From: Dysgonomonas sp. PF1-14
Lineage (GTDB): Bacteria; Bacteroidota; Bacteroidia; Bacteroidales; Dysgonomonadaceae
DNA length: 64,000 bases
Direction: 5' to 3'
Assembly (NCBI RefSeq): GCF_029892965.1
Contig: NZ_JARXWN010000011.1
Location: 62,001-126,000, forward strand
Shown here one piece after another: positions 8,966 to 19,535 of this stretch. Below the pieces are notes generated by a model. It was not told the DNA's origin, made no database searches, and was given only the letters and a program-made list of their open reading frames with translations. Within the stretch, counting starts at the first letter, position 1. Every line of letters starts with the position of its first letter. Position numbers and translations under genes: made by a program.

Positions 8966-9090
8966 AACGGCTTAGCACTTTTCAATTTGAAAAGTCTTAG
9001 GGTTTTACTCACGTACTATTACGTGTACACGCATCATTGTGTGCGTGCACGCATAAGTGTAACTAATAATTTTCAAACAAACAAAAGCCG
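8966..9090 (+). promoter_or_regulatory. Palindrome-rich leader region
   Basis: Contains AACGGCTT (8966) and its complement AAGCCGTT (about 9083), which would close a long stem; inside it a hairpin ACTTTTCAA-T-TTGAAAAGT (8977-8995), the perfect palindrome CGTGTACACG and the perfect palindrome TGCGTGCACGCA. Such density suggests a structured leader RNA or a protein-binding site upstream of the secreted-protein genes. No known RNA family is recognised. Confidence 0.4.
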
Positions 9091-9393
9091 TTTGATTTTT
9101 GTAGAGAAAAAATTAAACAAGAGCCTTCTTGCCATATATCATTGGATATGTCGTGGTTGGGTGTGCCTTGTTGTCAAGATACAAATTCAATGCCTGAAGA
9201 GATATGAAGGTTTTATATTACTCTACTTATTACCGAAGTATAGTTTATTGTCTTCAATATTTGTCTTTCCTTCATTGACCTACCTTCTGTTTGGGAAAAC
9301 CGAAGTCGGGAACTTCAGTGCATTGAATTTTTTTAATTGTAAGATTTATTAACAAATATATAATTTTTAATACTTAACTAAACTAGTAAGAAG

Positions 9394-10035
9394 ATGAAAA
9401 CAAAACTGATGGTCTTGTTATTAAGTACATTCTTGATAATAGGAGGACTCAATGAGATTTATGCTCAGGTAACAATAGGGTCTAACACTCCTCCGAATAA
9501 AAATGCATTATTGGATTTACAGGAGTATAGTACCGGAAAATCAGAAAAAGGGCTGTTATTGCCACGCGTGGAATTGGAAGCGACTAATCTGGCTAAGCCA
9601 CTAACAGAACATACAGAGGGAATGACTGTATATAACACAGCTGTATCTCCTGCTGCTGTAAATGCTGAATATTATGTGTCTCCGGGGCTTTATTACAATG
9701 ACGGAACGAAATGGGAAAGATTGCATTTAGGTGCTTCCAATTGGTTTTATATGCCTTCCATATCTTTTGATACTACTCTCGATGCGTCGGGTGTGGAAGT
9801 TAATCTATATGATTTGTATAAAGCTCAATTTTCAGTACCGGTGAAAACCAGTGCCGGAGCTCCTGCTGCAATACCATATATACCTGCTGCTACAGACTTG
9901 TACTATTATATAACAGATGCTGATCCGTCAGTCTTTACTATTAATAGTATCAGCAATGCCGGTCTTATGAATTATGATGTAAAAGCAGCGGCTACAGATT
10001 GCTCTTATATTAATATTGTCTTTGTTTTGAAGTAA
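9394..10035 (+). CDS. Secreted protein, function unknown, partner of the following giant protein
   Basis: 213 residues with a signal peptide ending near EIYAQ. The mature N-terminus reads VTIGSNTPPNKNALLDLQ and GLLLPRVELEATN, then GMTVYNTA and SPGLYYNDGTKWERL. This 'tail-fibre-like' N-terminal pattern is met in many secreted Bacteroidota proteins of unknown role. The last 95 residues form a separate segment with no motif I recognise. It lies 59 bp upstream of the 1444-residue protein on the same strand and both have signal peptides, so they are likely cotranscribed and may work together at the cell surface. No sorting signal of type IX secretion is obvious. Confidence 0.75.
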   Translation: MKTKLMVLLLSTFLIIGGLNEIYAQVTIGSNTPPNKNALLDLQEYSTGKSEKGLLLPRVELEATNLAKPLTEHTEGMTVYNTAVSPAAVNAEYYVSPGLYYNDGTKWERLHLGASNWFYMPSISFDTTLDASGVEVNLYDLYKAQFSVPVKTSAGAPAAIPYIPAATDLYYYITDADPSVFTINSISNAGLMNYDVKAAATDCSYINIVFVLK

Positions 10036-10094
10036 TTATATGATAGTGAACGAGCCTGTAAAGGTGTTGTTCTCACCAGCTAAAAGAACACAAA

Positions 10095-13000
10095 ATGAAT
10101 ATATATATAAATAATAAAGTACTGCGTCCGTTTGTGATACTGGTGCTTGTTTCTCTCTTTGGGCTTAATCTGACTGCTCAGACACCGGGAGGTACAGGGT
10201 TGACTGTAGAACTATGGCTTCAGTCAGATAAAGTACAGAATACGATTCCGGCAGATGGGAGTGATATCACTCAGTGGCTGGATCGGTCTACTAACGGGAT
10301 TAACTTCAAGCAGAACGCTGCCCAGCTTGTACCGAGAATAAAGTATGCAGGGATGAACTATCATCCTTCACTCGAGTTCTATACTGATGTCGAAGAAGGA
10401 AGTGCTTCCACTGCTGAAAGAACGAGGAAGCTGATAGCTGAGGCAGCCATGCAGATATCTAATACGAAATCCTATTATACTTTCTGGGTATCTGTTTTGG
10501 AACCGGGGCAATCTTACTCTTCTGCTACAGTTTTCAACTATGGGGGCAGTACCGGAGATAATGATGGATGGAGAAATGCTACAGCAAATAAGAATATCTG
10601 GATGGAGAATTCAAGCGGAGGTTCTTATTATCATACTACAGGCATAGATAAACTATATGGTATAGGTACTTCTATAAGGCCAAATGATTATCTTGCTGCT
10701 AATCCTGTAGTTTTATATCATAATGGAAAAGCAGGTACTGTTGCTACAGGTCGTGGGCGATTGAGCCAGGGTTCAAATTACCCGATCATAGGTAATGGAA
10801 ATACTTCCTACAATAACTATTTCTTTGGAGAAGTCCTTGAAATTGTAGTCTTGTCAGCTACAGCAGGAACATATATTAGCGCAGCCGAACTGAAAAAGGT
10901 ACATTCATATCTGGCTATTAAATATGGGATAACATTGGAAGGACAGGATCTGGTGGCATCGGACGGAACAACAGTTGTTTGGGATGGTACAGGGAGTACG
11001 AATAACGGATATAAAGACAATGTGTTCGGTATTGGTAAGGACTCCGGTTCGGGACTAAACCAAAAACAGGCATATAGTTTCGACCGCAGAGCAATGACTG
11101 TTTTTGTAGATGAACTGAAAGATCTCAACTCGATGAATACAGGTTCTATTGACGAGGGGCATTTTCTGATGTTCGGGTCTAACGATGCAAATGAAATGAC
11201 AGAGTATTTTTATAATAAAGATACTCAGTTTCAGAATGATATAACTATAGAAGATGTAAATTTCCGGCAAAATCAGATATTGAAAGCACAAACAACCGGA
11301 CAACCAAGCTTTACCGTAAACCTCAAACCGCATGTAAGTGCAAGGTATATTCTCGTTTCAGATAATCCGGCTTTCGATCCGGCTACTACGCGTATCTACC
11401 ATGTTCTGGATGGCGAAGCAAAAGATGTACTGATAAATAATGGTGAGTATATTGGCTTTGCAACTTATGCCATTGCACCCGGAGGGGTGGTGAACGGATT
11501 GCGAATGTGGCTAAATGCAAGTAATAACATAACTACCGATTCGAATGGAGACGTTTCTAAATGGGTCGATCGACATGCCGGAAAAACATATCAGTACATG
11601 GCTGCATCCACTTATAATAAACGTCCCGGATATGGATGTGATCCTCAGATGAACTTCCATCCGGCTGTAAAATTCAGACAAGAAGGAGAATATCTGTCTT
11701 CTTATGATGGTGTTATGGATGAGGCATCACCTGATAACTATACATTCTTTAGTGTAATAAATAATAACTTTGGTAGATCAGACCGTTCATACTTTATGGG
11801 ATTTGGTAACATACGTCCCGGAGGAGGAAGCTCTAGACGCCCTGCATTTGGAGTCAGGGATGAGACTATCGGAGGAGTAAATGGGGGTATCGGGCGTTTC
11901 TATGAATATGGTGGTACTGGCTCTAATCAGGGTAATAAGATCTTGTTTAAGAAAAATGCTACAACTATCGCTTACCATCAGATAGCTAGACAGACGGCTA
12001 TTCGTCCACAGGCATTTATACGTTATGAATTTGATGGATATGAAAACATTATAAACGACAGTGATGATCTTGGTGGCGGTTCCTTATTGAATGGGACGAG
12101 TATGGTTGGAGTCGGTTCTGAGCGTGCCCGGAATATGATAGGGGTTATGGGTGAAATCTTTGCTTATGAAAGAGAACTCAGCCAGCCTGAAAAGAATAAA
12201 GTGTACTCCTATCTGGGACTTAAGTATGGTATTACACTGGACTTAAATAAAAGCTCAAGTGCTGTCAACTACGATTACGAGTTATCGGATGGTACTATTG
12301 TATGGAACGGTAATGCGACATCTCATCAGAAATATCACAACAATGTAGCTGCACTGGTTAAAGACGATTATATGAACCTGAACAATATGCAGGCTCATTC
12401 TACCGACCTTGGGCAAATAATACATATGGGTATAGGAACCAAGTTGGGTTGTGATCCCGACCTTACCGGATTCCCGGCAGATGTAGATAAAGCGGCAATA
12501 GTATGGGGACATGACAATACTACTCTGACGCAGGAAGTTGATTTCACCGGTAACGAGGAGATTTGTGGAGCTATAGATAAAAAAATCAGTCGTGTCTGGC
12601 TGGTACAGAAAACCGGGATCGAAAAACAAGCAGTAATGATAACCCCTGACGGAGAAGATTTCCCTTATTCGGGAGCTGGGTATCAACTGTTTCTTTTGGT
12701 TGCCGATTCTGAGGATAAATTAGTAGCCAATGCTTGGGATAAAGCTGTTCCTAGTACATATGTGAATGGTCAGCAGGTGATAAACTATACATTCACCGAC
12801 GAGTTCACTTACTTCTCTATTGGTGTGAAGGCCTTACCTGGGACATGTGAGGGCTGTGACTTTGAAGGTACTAAGAACCTGGATTTCTCAACATGGACTC
12901 GTGGTGGCTTGTCGAAAGTTTACGACTTGGGTGATAATTTTACAGCTACAGTAGCAGCTAGTATAGCTTCTCCGGGTCAGTGGGTAAGCAGATATCCGAG

Positions 13001-14429
13001 AGCCTCCTCGCAAAGATCATTAAGAGAATACCGCAGAACAAATGCTCAGGCTCTGATGAAGACATCAATTAGCTTTACCGAGACAGCGGCTCCGACTGTA
13101 AAACAAGCTGCTGCGGCTAAATTCGATGTATTTGAAATAGATTACCGTAGTGGGAAATACGATAAGGTAAGAGTATATGGAAAATGTGACGGAGAAGAGG
13201 TCCCGGCACGCTTAAGCTATGTTGCGGCAGCTAACAGAAGTTCCTATGAAATAAGGGGCAGCTATGCCATTGCTAAACGTCGTCCTACATCGTCTTATAC
13301 GGCAACAAGAGGTAAACTGCATGTCGAATTTGATTATCCGGTACAGGAAGTTATTGTAGAGCATACTGCCACAGGAAGAGTCACAGGAAATAAACGATTA
13401 GGTATAGGCCCTATGCAGTTTACCTGCCCTCAGCCATTACCTCCTGTTAACGAAGATGGTCTTATATTTACAAAAGAAGCTCCATCAGAAGTTCTGGTTT
13501 GTCAAGAAGTTACCTATACATTCAATATACACAATACAAACTGTAGCCCTAAACCTGTTAATTTCTCAGATATACTGGATGATGGCATGATTTGGGTATC
13601 GGGAGGATTGTCTGTAGATGATGCTGCGATAAGCAGTGCGACAATAAATGAATATGCCGGTGCTAGAGAACTGAAGATAGATAACCTTATGGTTCCGGGT
13701 TCGTCAATGTTGTCATTCAGAGCCACAGCCGTATTCAAAGATGATGCGGTTGCTCCTAAAGTGTACGAAAATCAGGCAGTGCTGGAGTATAAGCGAATTG
13801 TTGATAGTGGAGAAGTCGATGCTGATCCTCTGTATAGCTGCGACAGGTTGACTGCGGGTTGTGAAAAGACAAAAGTCAATGCACTACCGGTATCGAACCG
13901 TCCGAAGCGTGTTGAGGTAAAAGAGTTTAAAGTTGATAATAGTTGCTATAAAGAAGATAAAACATATACAGTGACTATTACGCTCAACAACCCTAACGAT
14001 GATGCAATCGTAAATAGTCTACTTGATATTGGCTTCAATGAAGAGTTTACTTATGTGAACAATAGCCTGAAATCGACACCGGGAACGGTGCTTTCCGGAG
14101 CTACGATAGACGCTAGTATGGAAGGATTATTATTTGTGGAAGGGTTCAGTGTTCCTTCGGGACAGAGCACATTCACGTTCGAGATCAAATCACCGGCTAA
14201 AACCGCTTTAGTGCAGGCTACCGATATCGATGGTAATCTTCTGGTTGACCAAAATGGAGACCCGGTTTGGGTATCTCTGGACGTTGACTTCGATTTCTCA
14301 AATGAATCTTCGGATATTTGTCAGGATGCAATATTTATAGAGGCAAATGGAGCTAAAGAGCTTCCATACTGTTCAACTAAAGATTGTGTAATTAGTAATA
14401 AAAATGTTACGCCTGTCATCAAGAGATAA
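10095..14429 (+). CDS. Large secreted repeat-domain surface protein (1444 aa)
   Basis: Signal peptide to about residue 28 (LNLTAQ). Two lectin-like units follow: the first near 33-275 (GLTVELWLQSDKV, ITQWLDRST, LAIKYGITLEGQ), the second near 465-745 (GLRMWLNASNNIT, VSKWVDRHAG, YLGLKYGITLDL). These resemble the concanavalin-fold domain common in Bacteroidota adhesin-like proteins. After about residue 925 comes a region with CEGCDFEGTKNLDF, then two DUF11-like beta domains, with EVTYTFNIHNTNC near 1140 and KTYTVTITLNNPNDDA near 1295. The C-terminus (NVTPVIKR) does not look like a type IX sorting domain. Function unknown; a surface or matrix protein is the most likely role. A strong terminator follows. 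Confidence 0.8.
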   Translation: MNIYINNKVLRPFVILVLVSLFGLNLTAQTPGGTGLTVELWLQSDKVQNTIPADGSDITQWLDRSTNGINFKQNAAQLVPRIKYAGMNYHPSLEFYTDVEEGSASTAERTRKLIAEAAMQISNTKSYYTFWVSVLEPGQSYSSATVFNYGGSTGDNDGWRNATANKNIWMENSSGGSYYHTTGIDKLYGIGTSIRPNDYLAANPVVLYHNGKAGTVATGRGRLSQGSNYPIIGNGNTSYNNYFFGEVLEIVVLSATAGTYISAAELKKVHSYLAIKYGITLEGQDLVASDGTTVVWDGTGSTNNGYKDNVFGIGKDSGSGLNQKQAYSFDRRAMTVFVDELKDLNSMNTGSIDEGHFLMFGSNDANEMTEYFYNKDTQFQNDITIEDVNFRQNQILKAQTTGQPSFTVNLKPHVSARYILVSDNPAFDPATTRIYHVLDGEAKDVLINNGEYIGFATYAIAPGGVVNGLRMWLNASNNITTDSNGDVSKWVDRHAGKTYQYMAASTYNKRPGYGCDPQMNFHPAVKFRQEGEYLSSYDGVMDEASPDNYTFFSVINNNFGRSDRSYFMGFGNIRPGGGSSRRPAFGVRDETIGGVNGGIGRFYEYGGTGSNQGNKILFKKNATTIAYHQIARQTAIRPQAFIRYEFDGYENIINDSDDLGGGSLLNGTSMVGVGSERARNMIGVMGEIFAYERELSQPEKNKVYSYLGLKYGITLDLNKSSSAVNYDYELSDGTIVWNGNATSHQKYHNNVAALVKDDYMNLNNMQAHSTDLGQIIHMGIGTKLGCDPDLTGFPADVDKAAIVWGHDNTTLTQEVDFTGNEEICGAIDKKISRVWLVQKTGIEKQAVMITPDGEDFPYSGAGYQLFLLVADSEDKLVANAWDKAVPSTYVNGQQVINYTFTDEFTYFSIGVKALPGTCEGCDFEGTKNLDFSTWTRGGLSKVYDLGDNFTATVAASIASPGQWVSRYPRASSQRSLREYRRTNAQALMKTSISFTETAAPTVKQAAAAKFDVFEIDYRSGKYDKVRVYGKCDGEEVPARLSYVAAANRSSYEIRGSYAIAKRRPTSSYTATRGKLHVEFDYPVQEVIVEHTATGRVTGNKRLGIGPMQFTCPQPLPPVNEDGLIFTKEAPSEVLVCQEVTYTFNIHNTNCSPKPVNFSDILDDGMIWVSGGLSVDDAAISSATINEYAGARELKIDNLMVPGSSMLSFRATAVFKDDAVAPKVYENQAVLEYKRIVDSGEVDADPLYSCDRLTAGCEKTKVNALPVSNRPKRVEVKEFKVDNSCYKEDKTYTVTITLNNPNDDAIVNSLLDIGFNEEFTYVNNSLKSTPGTVLSGATIDASMEGLLFVEGFSVPSGQSTFTFEIKSPAKTALVQATDIDGNLLVDQNGDPVWVSLDVDFDFSNESSDICQDAIFIEANGAKELPYCSTKDCVISNKNVTPVIKR

Positions 14430-14458
14430 AATCTATTAGAACTATCTTTCATGTTGAA

Positions 14459-14502
14459 GAGACTGTCCCCAAAGTATAAGGGACAGTCTCTTTTGTTTTT
14501 TT
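14459..14502 (+). terminator. Rho-independent terminator after the large surface protein
   Basis: GAGACTGTCCC and GGGACAGTCTC (11-bp perfect arms) followed by a T-rich run. Confidence 0.9.
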
Positions 14503-14601
14503 AATGAGAAGTGTCGGGACTTCTTCTCATATTGTAAGGTCATATGCAATAATAATGCGATATGAATTATAAATTAACACATGCTTGTTTTAAGTGTAAT
14601 A

Positions 14602-14642
14602 TAAAAACAAAGAAGGTTTCCGGACTAAGCCTGGAAACCATC
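14602..14642 (-). terminator. Terminator of groES-groEL
   Basis: On the minus strand GGTTTCCAGG and CCGGAAACC pair around a short loop, followed by TTCTTTGTTTTTA. It starts 59 bp beyond the groEL stop. The plus strand is also followed by T-rich sequence, so it may work both ways. Confidence 0.8.
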
Positions 14643-14700
14643 TTTTATTTTGTCTTATAAACTTAGGTTTAGTAAAGACAAGTCCCGAATGCAGGAAAGA

Positions 14701-16383
<1,683 letters not shown>

Positions 16384-16446
16384 TTAGTTAGTACCACTAA
16401 TATATTTTAGTCTGGTACACTAGTAAACTTATAGCTAGTACACTAC

Positions 16447-16716
16447 TTAGATAATTGCAAGAATGTCGGATTGGCGCATGATCAGATACACTTCACCATC
16501 GAGTTCGATCTCTGTTCCTGCATATTTGCCATATAGAACATTGTCGTTTGGTTTTACTACCATTTCCTCGTCTTTGGTTCCGTTTCCTACTGCAATAACT
16601 TCTCCTTTAAGTGGTTTTTCCTTTGCTGTATCAGGAATAATGATACCTCCCACACTTTTTTCTTCTGCGGCAGCCGGCTTCACAAGCACTCTGTCTGCTA
16701 ATGGTTTAATACTCAT
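16447..16716 (-). CDS. groES: Co-chaperonin GroES (10 kDa)
   Basis: Lid of the GroEL chamber. The 89-residue product has [12 protein letters not shown] at the start, the mobile loop around [26 protein letters not shown] and the end [10 protein letters not shown]. Length and motifs are complete. It precedes groEL. A possible sigma-54-like element lies about 70 bp upstream; a classical heat-shock inverted repeat (CIRCE) was not seen. Confidence 0.98.
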   Translation of the reverse strand: MSIKPLADRVLVKPAAAEEKSVGGIIIPDTAKEKPLKGEVIAVGNGTKDEEMVVKPNDNVLYGKYAGTEIELDGEVYLIMRQSDILAII

Positions 16717-16784
16717 AATTCTGTTAAATTTTTAAATTTGTTATATTATATATTATTTCATTATCTATTTCTGTGTAAGGATAA

Positions 16785-16799
16785 GCGAAATGTGTGCCA
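16785..16799 (-). promoter_or_regulatory. Sigma-54-like element upstream of groES
   Basis: The minus strand reads TGGCACACATTTCGC, matching TGGCAC-N5-TTGC at nine of ten fixed positions. A start about 12 bases further on would leave a leader near 57 bases. One mismatch falls in the -12 half, so this may be chance. Confidence 0.3.
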
Positions 16800-16891
16800 A
16801 AATCATTTTCTGTCAAAACAGCAGAATTGTATTTACAGGGAACTGACAAGTCGTCATTTTGAGAAGCCTTTCCTTCTTGTGGGGCTTACCT

Positions 16892-17908
16892 CTATTCTAT
16901 TACAAAAACAATAGTCTCCAATGCAGGGAAATTATCATACACAAACTTGGCATGCGAAGTGGCATTACGTACACACATATGCGAGCGCGGAGTCGTACCC
17001 AGCGATGCACTGTATTCGATGAAGGTTGTACGTGGGGCGTTTACCGGTATTCCATGTATATATCCTCCATTTATGAAGCGGTTTGCATAAGGCGCGAAAC
17101 CTCCTGTGCGTGTAGTTCCGTCCACCAGAAAAAACATTTTGTACTTTTTCTCCTGAATGACAAACATTCCCAAAGGCGTCTCTTGCTGATAAGGCGGTTT
17201 GTGTAGTCCGGTAGTAGCCGGATTCATACTTCTGACCAACCATTTCTTACCTACCTTTTCCAGTGTGGCGATATTTTCGTTGTAGCGGTCTACAATGATG
17301 GCATGCCTGAATGTGACAGTGTCGGAGACTACTTTTACATACCTTTTCGGTACAAGCCATTCTCCATCGAAATCGGTCGTTTCTATCCTGATAAAATTGG
17401 ATGTACTGTTGTGCCATATCTTTATCAGTGCACCGTCTCTGCCATATCTTTCCGGTGTCACTGTATCATTTGTCAGGTAAAGGGGGATTCCCTGAAACCG
17501 CTCTACGCCAATGGTGTCGGCTACCCGCTTGTATTCGTTTCGTTTATAGCTGCGTACAAGGGGTGCTTCTCCGTTTCCGTTGCGGTAGTTTTGCAGGATA
17601 CCCCATTTGCCGTGTACCAGTTGGGTAGTCTCCAGATGTGCCAGCTTCTCTTTGATTTTATCCCATTGGAAACGGCGTACTGTATCTTTGTACGGATATT
17701 TGTCTTCGAGTGTATATTGCTCGTATAACAGTTCTTTTTCTATTATTATCTCCTCCGCTGTTACTTTCCTTTCTTTCAGCATTTGCAGAGTGTTCGAAAT
17801 CCGGGTACCAATGTATCTTTCGGTTTTGCTTGTTTCTTCCGAACATGAGTATAATAATATAAGTAGTCCTGCGAATAAGAATGGAAGTACCGCTTTTTCT
17901 CTCTTCAT
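16892..17908 (-). CDS. L,D-transpeptidase (YkuD family) lipoprotein
   Basis: Predicted envelope enzyme that makes or exchanges cross-links in peptidoglycan or attaches proteins to it through a cysteine acyl intermediate. The 338-residue product begins with a signal ending in the lipobox LLYSC. The C-terminal 120 residues contain the family's H-G pair in GGYIHGIPVN and the catalytic block SLGTTPRSHMCVRN, where Cys follows SHM. The N-terminal 200 residues are an uncharacterised extension with Arg/Lys-rich helices. The start at 17908 is the only ATG ahead of the lipobox. It stands alone and ends 175 bp upstream of groES. Confidence 0.87.
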   Translation of the reverse strand: MKREKAVLPFLFAGLLILLYSCSEETSKTERYIGTRISNTLQMLKERKVTAEEIIIEKELLYEQYTLEDKYPYKDTVRRFQWDKIKEKLAHLETTQLVHGKWGILQNYRNGNGEAPLVRSYKRNEYKRVADTIGVERFQGIPLYLTNDTVTPERYGRDGALIKIWHNSTSNFIRIETTDFDGEWLVPKRYVKVVSDTVTFRHAIIVDRYNENIATLEKVGKKWLVRSMNPATTGLHKPPYQQETPLGMFVIQEKKYKMFFLVDGTTRTGGFAPYANRFINGGYIHGIPVNAPRTTFIEYSASLGTTPRSHMCVRNATSHAKFVYDNFPALETIVFVIE

Positions 17909-18047
17909 TAACGCGATTTAATATTAGTTCATAAAATAAATAGCTGTCCGAAAAATGACAACTGACAGCCACAGAGGCGGACTATATGTAAAAGTAACAA
18001 AGGTAACATATTTTTTCTTTTGTGTTTCTGACCTTTCCACGATAATA

Positions 18048-18104
18048 TTTTAACTAAAAGCTTACAGGCAGTGGTTACAGGAGCACAGCGTATGTAAAGC
18101 TTAC
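18048..18104 (+). repeat. Mosaic repeat: TTTTAACTAAAA plus AGCGTATGTAAAGCTTAC module
   Basis: ATTTTAACTAAAAGCTTAC at the left is the exact complement of sequence at 26960-26978. The right part, TTACAGGAGCACAGCGTATG followed by TAAAGCTTAC, matches modules at 57440-57470, and in reverse at 42949-42981 and 57887-57919; its last 15 bases recur inverted at 26932-26946. Confidence 0.75.
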
Positions 18105-18266
18105 ATTTTTTTGCTGCCCTATCCGGGCTTTATTTGGGAGGTTTGGACACCCGGCTGTTGTCTGACGTATAGATAAAGTTTTTACTTTATGATGTAATAT
18201 CGGCTAATTAGGCATGTCGCTCCTTCTGAAAAAAACGGTTTGTAATGAAACTAATCGTGCCTTCTT

Positions 18267-18300
18267 TTTGACTGCCCGTTGTAACTATTTACTATCTTTG
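18267..18300 (+). promoter_or_regulatory. Promoter of the tandem TlpA-like genes
   Basis: TTTG at 18267-18270 and TATCTTTG at 18293-18300, spacer 22, fit the Bacteroidota -33/-7 pattern. The predicted start near 18305 gives a 25-base leader. Confidence 0.6.
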
Positions 18301-18329
18301 CACTTTACCATTTAAAATAAACTATAATA

Positions 18330-19442
18330 ATGAAAAAAATCACATTGTTTTTATTAGTTCTGACAGCAGTATTCTATTCTTGTCAGGATAAAAACGCTTA
18401 TACGATCGAGGGTAATTTTTCGGAAATTACCTTTGAGGGCAAAACTATATATCTGCAAAAGATAGACAGTATGAACGCCCAGTCGGCTACAGTATTGGAC
18501 TCTGCTGTTATAAAAGATAGTAAATTCACGCTGAAAGGAATCGGCGATGGAAATATTATTATGGGATTCCTCTCAGTAGGAAAGCTCGAACAGCCGGAAC
18601 CGGAATCGCCTGTAGCCACACTTATCCTCGAACCGGGTACAATTAAAGTCAATTTCGACAAGAAAGATGTATTATTAGCCGGAACTCCGAAAAATGAAGA
18701 ATTTAATAAGCTGCTTGTTGTAATGAATCAAATAGGCGGTTTGATAGAAGAAGTGAACAAAGCCGGAAATGTAGATGCCGTACCACTCGATGCCAACGGA
18801 CAGGACGTGAAAACGAGAATGGATAAGCATCAGGAAGAAATGAAAAAAGTAAGCTACGATTTTGTTAAAGCGAATATGACTAATAAGGCCGGACAGTTTA
18901 TGTTCTATTCTTCTTTCAATTCATTTACAAAAGATGAAATAAAAGAACTGATTTCTTTGTCTGACAGTACTTTCCGTAATACTCGTGAAATAAAGGATCT
19001 TGCAGAAGAACTTAACAGGGTGATACCGGAAGTAGGACAGCCGTTTGCCGATGTAGAATTGGTGGATGTAGAAGGTAAGCGAGTGAAACTATCCGACTAT
19101 GCAGGCAAAAATAAGTGTGTGGTTCTTGACTTCTGGGCTTCGTGGTGCGGGCCATGCATTCAGGAGATGCCTAATCTTATAAACACATATAAGACATACA
19201 AATCTAAAGGACTGGAGATAGTCGGTATATCTGTAGATGACGACAGATCGGCATGGGTAAACGCCGTTATGACACATAAGATGGTCTGGGTTCAGTTGGC
19301 CGACGATGTAAAACAGGCATCGAAAGTATATGGTATATCTATGATCCCTCATACTGTCGTAATCGATCGGAACGGTATTATAGTAGCAAAAGAATTAAGA
19401 GGAAAAGAACTGGATGCTAAAATAGCCGAAGTATTGAAATAA
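18330..19442 (+). CDS. TlpA-like thioredoxin-fold lipoprotein (first of two)
   Basis: Predicted periplasm-facing thiol:disulfide oxidoreductase. The 370-residue protein has a lipobox-like start (LTAVFYSC), a beta-rich N-terminal domain of about 200 residues (DUF4369-like: YTIEGNFSEITFEGKTIYLQ), and a C-terminal AhpC/TlpA domain with WASWCGPC, where the redox cysteines are C273 and C276, and the cis-Pro region SMIPHTVVIDRNG. The next gene, 93 bp downstream, is a paralogue of identical length. Such proteins are abundant in Bacteroidales; partners are unknown. Confidence 0.88.
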   Translation: MKKITLFLLVLTAVFYSCQDKNAYTIEGNFSEITFEGKTIYLQKIDSMNAQSATVLDSAVIKDSKFTLKGIGDGNIIMGFLSVGKLEQPEPESPVATLILEPGTIKVNFDKKDVLLAGTPKNEEFNKLLVVMNQIGGLIEEVNKAGNVDAVPLDANGQDVKTRMDKHQEEMKKVSYDFVKANMTNKAGQFMFYSSFNSFTKDEIKELISLSDSTFRNTREIKDLAEELNRVIPEVGQPFADVELVDVEGKRVKLSDYAGKNKCVVLDFWASWCGPCIQEMPNLINTYKTYKSKGLEIVGISVDDDRSAWVNAVMTHKMVWVQLADDVKQASKVYGISMIPHTVVIDRNGIIVAKELRGKELDAKIAEVLK

Positions 19443-19535
19443 ATAGAGCGGAATAAACAATAGGTAAATATTTTTTGTTTTAAAACAAGAGATAACAGGA
19501 AACTTATATATTAACCAATTTATTATATTGTTCAG

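Larger units (their letters stand above)
17909..18329. other. Divergent intergenic region with repeat modules
   Basis: Lies between the L,D-transpeptidase and the first TlpA-like gene. It holds an inverted copy of TTTTAGTTAAAA (18048-18059), the GGAGC..AGCGTATGTAAA module (18073-18098) running into GTATGTAAAGCTTAC (18090-18104), a C/G-rich stretch (CCGGGC..ACCCGG), and a promoter at 18267-18300. Confidence 0.6.

Noticed and set aside
8987-9352. 121-codon frame upstream of the 9394 gene
   Set aside because: TTG start, crosses the palindrome cluster, and contains no domain or signal-like pattern consistent with a real gene.
14340-14429. Type IX secretion sorting domain at the end of the 1444-residue protein
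   Set aside because: The last 90 residues lack the conserved beta-sandwich pattern and glycine/lysine end usually seen.
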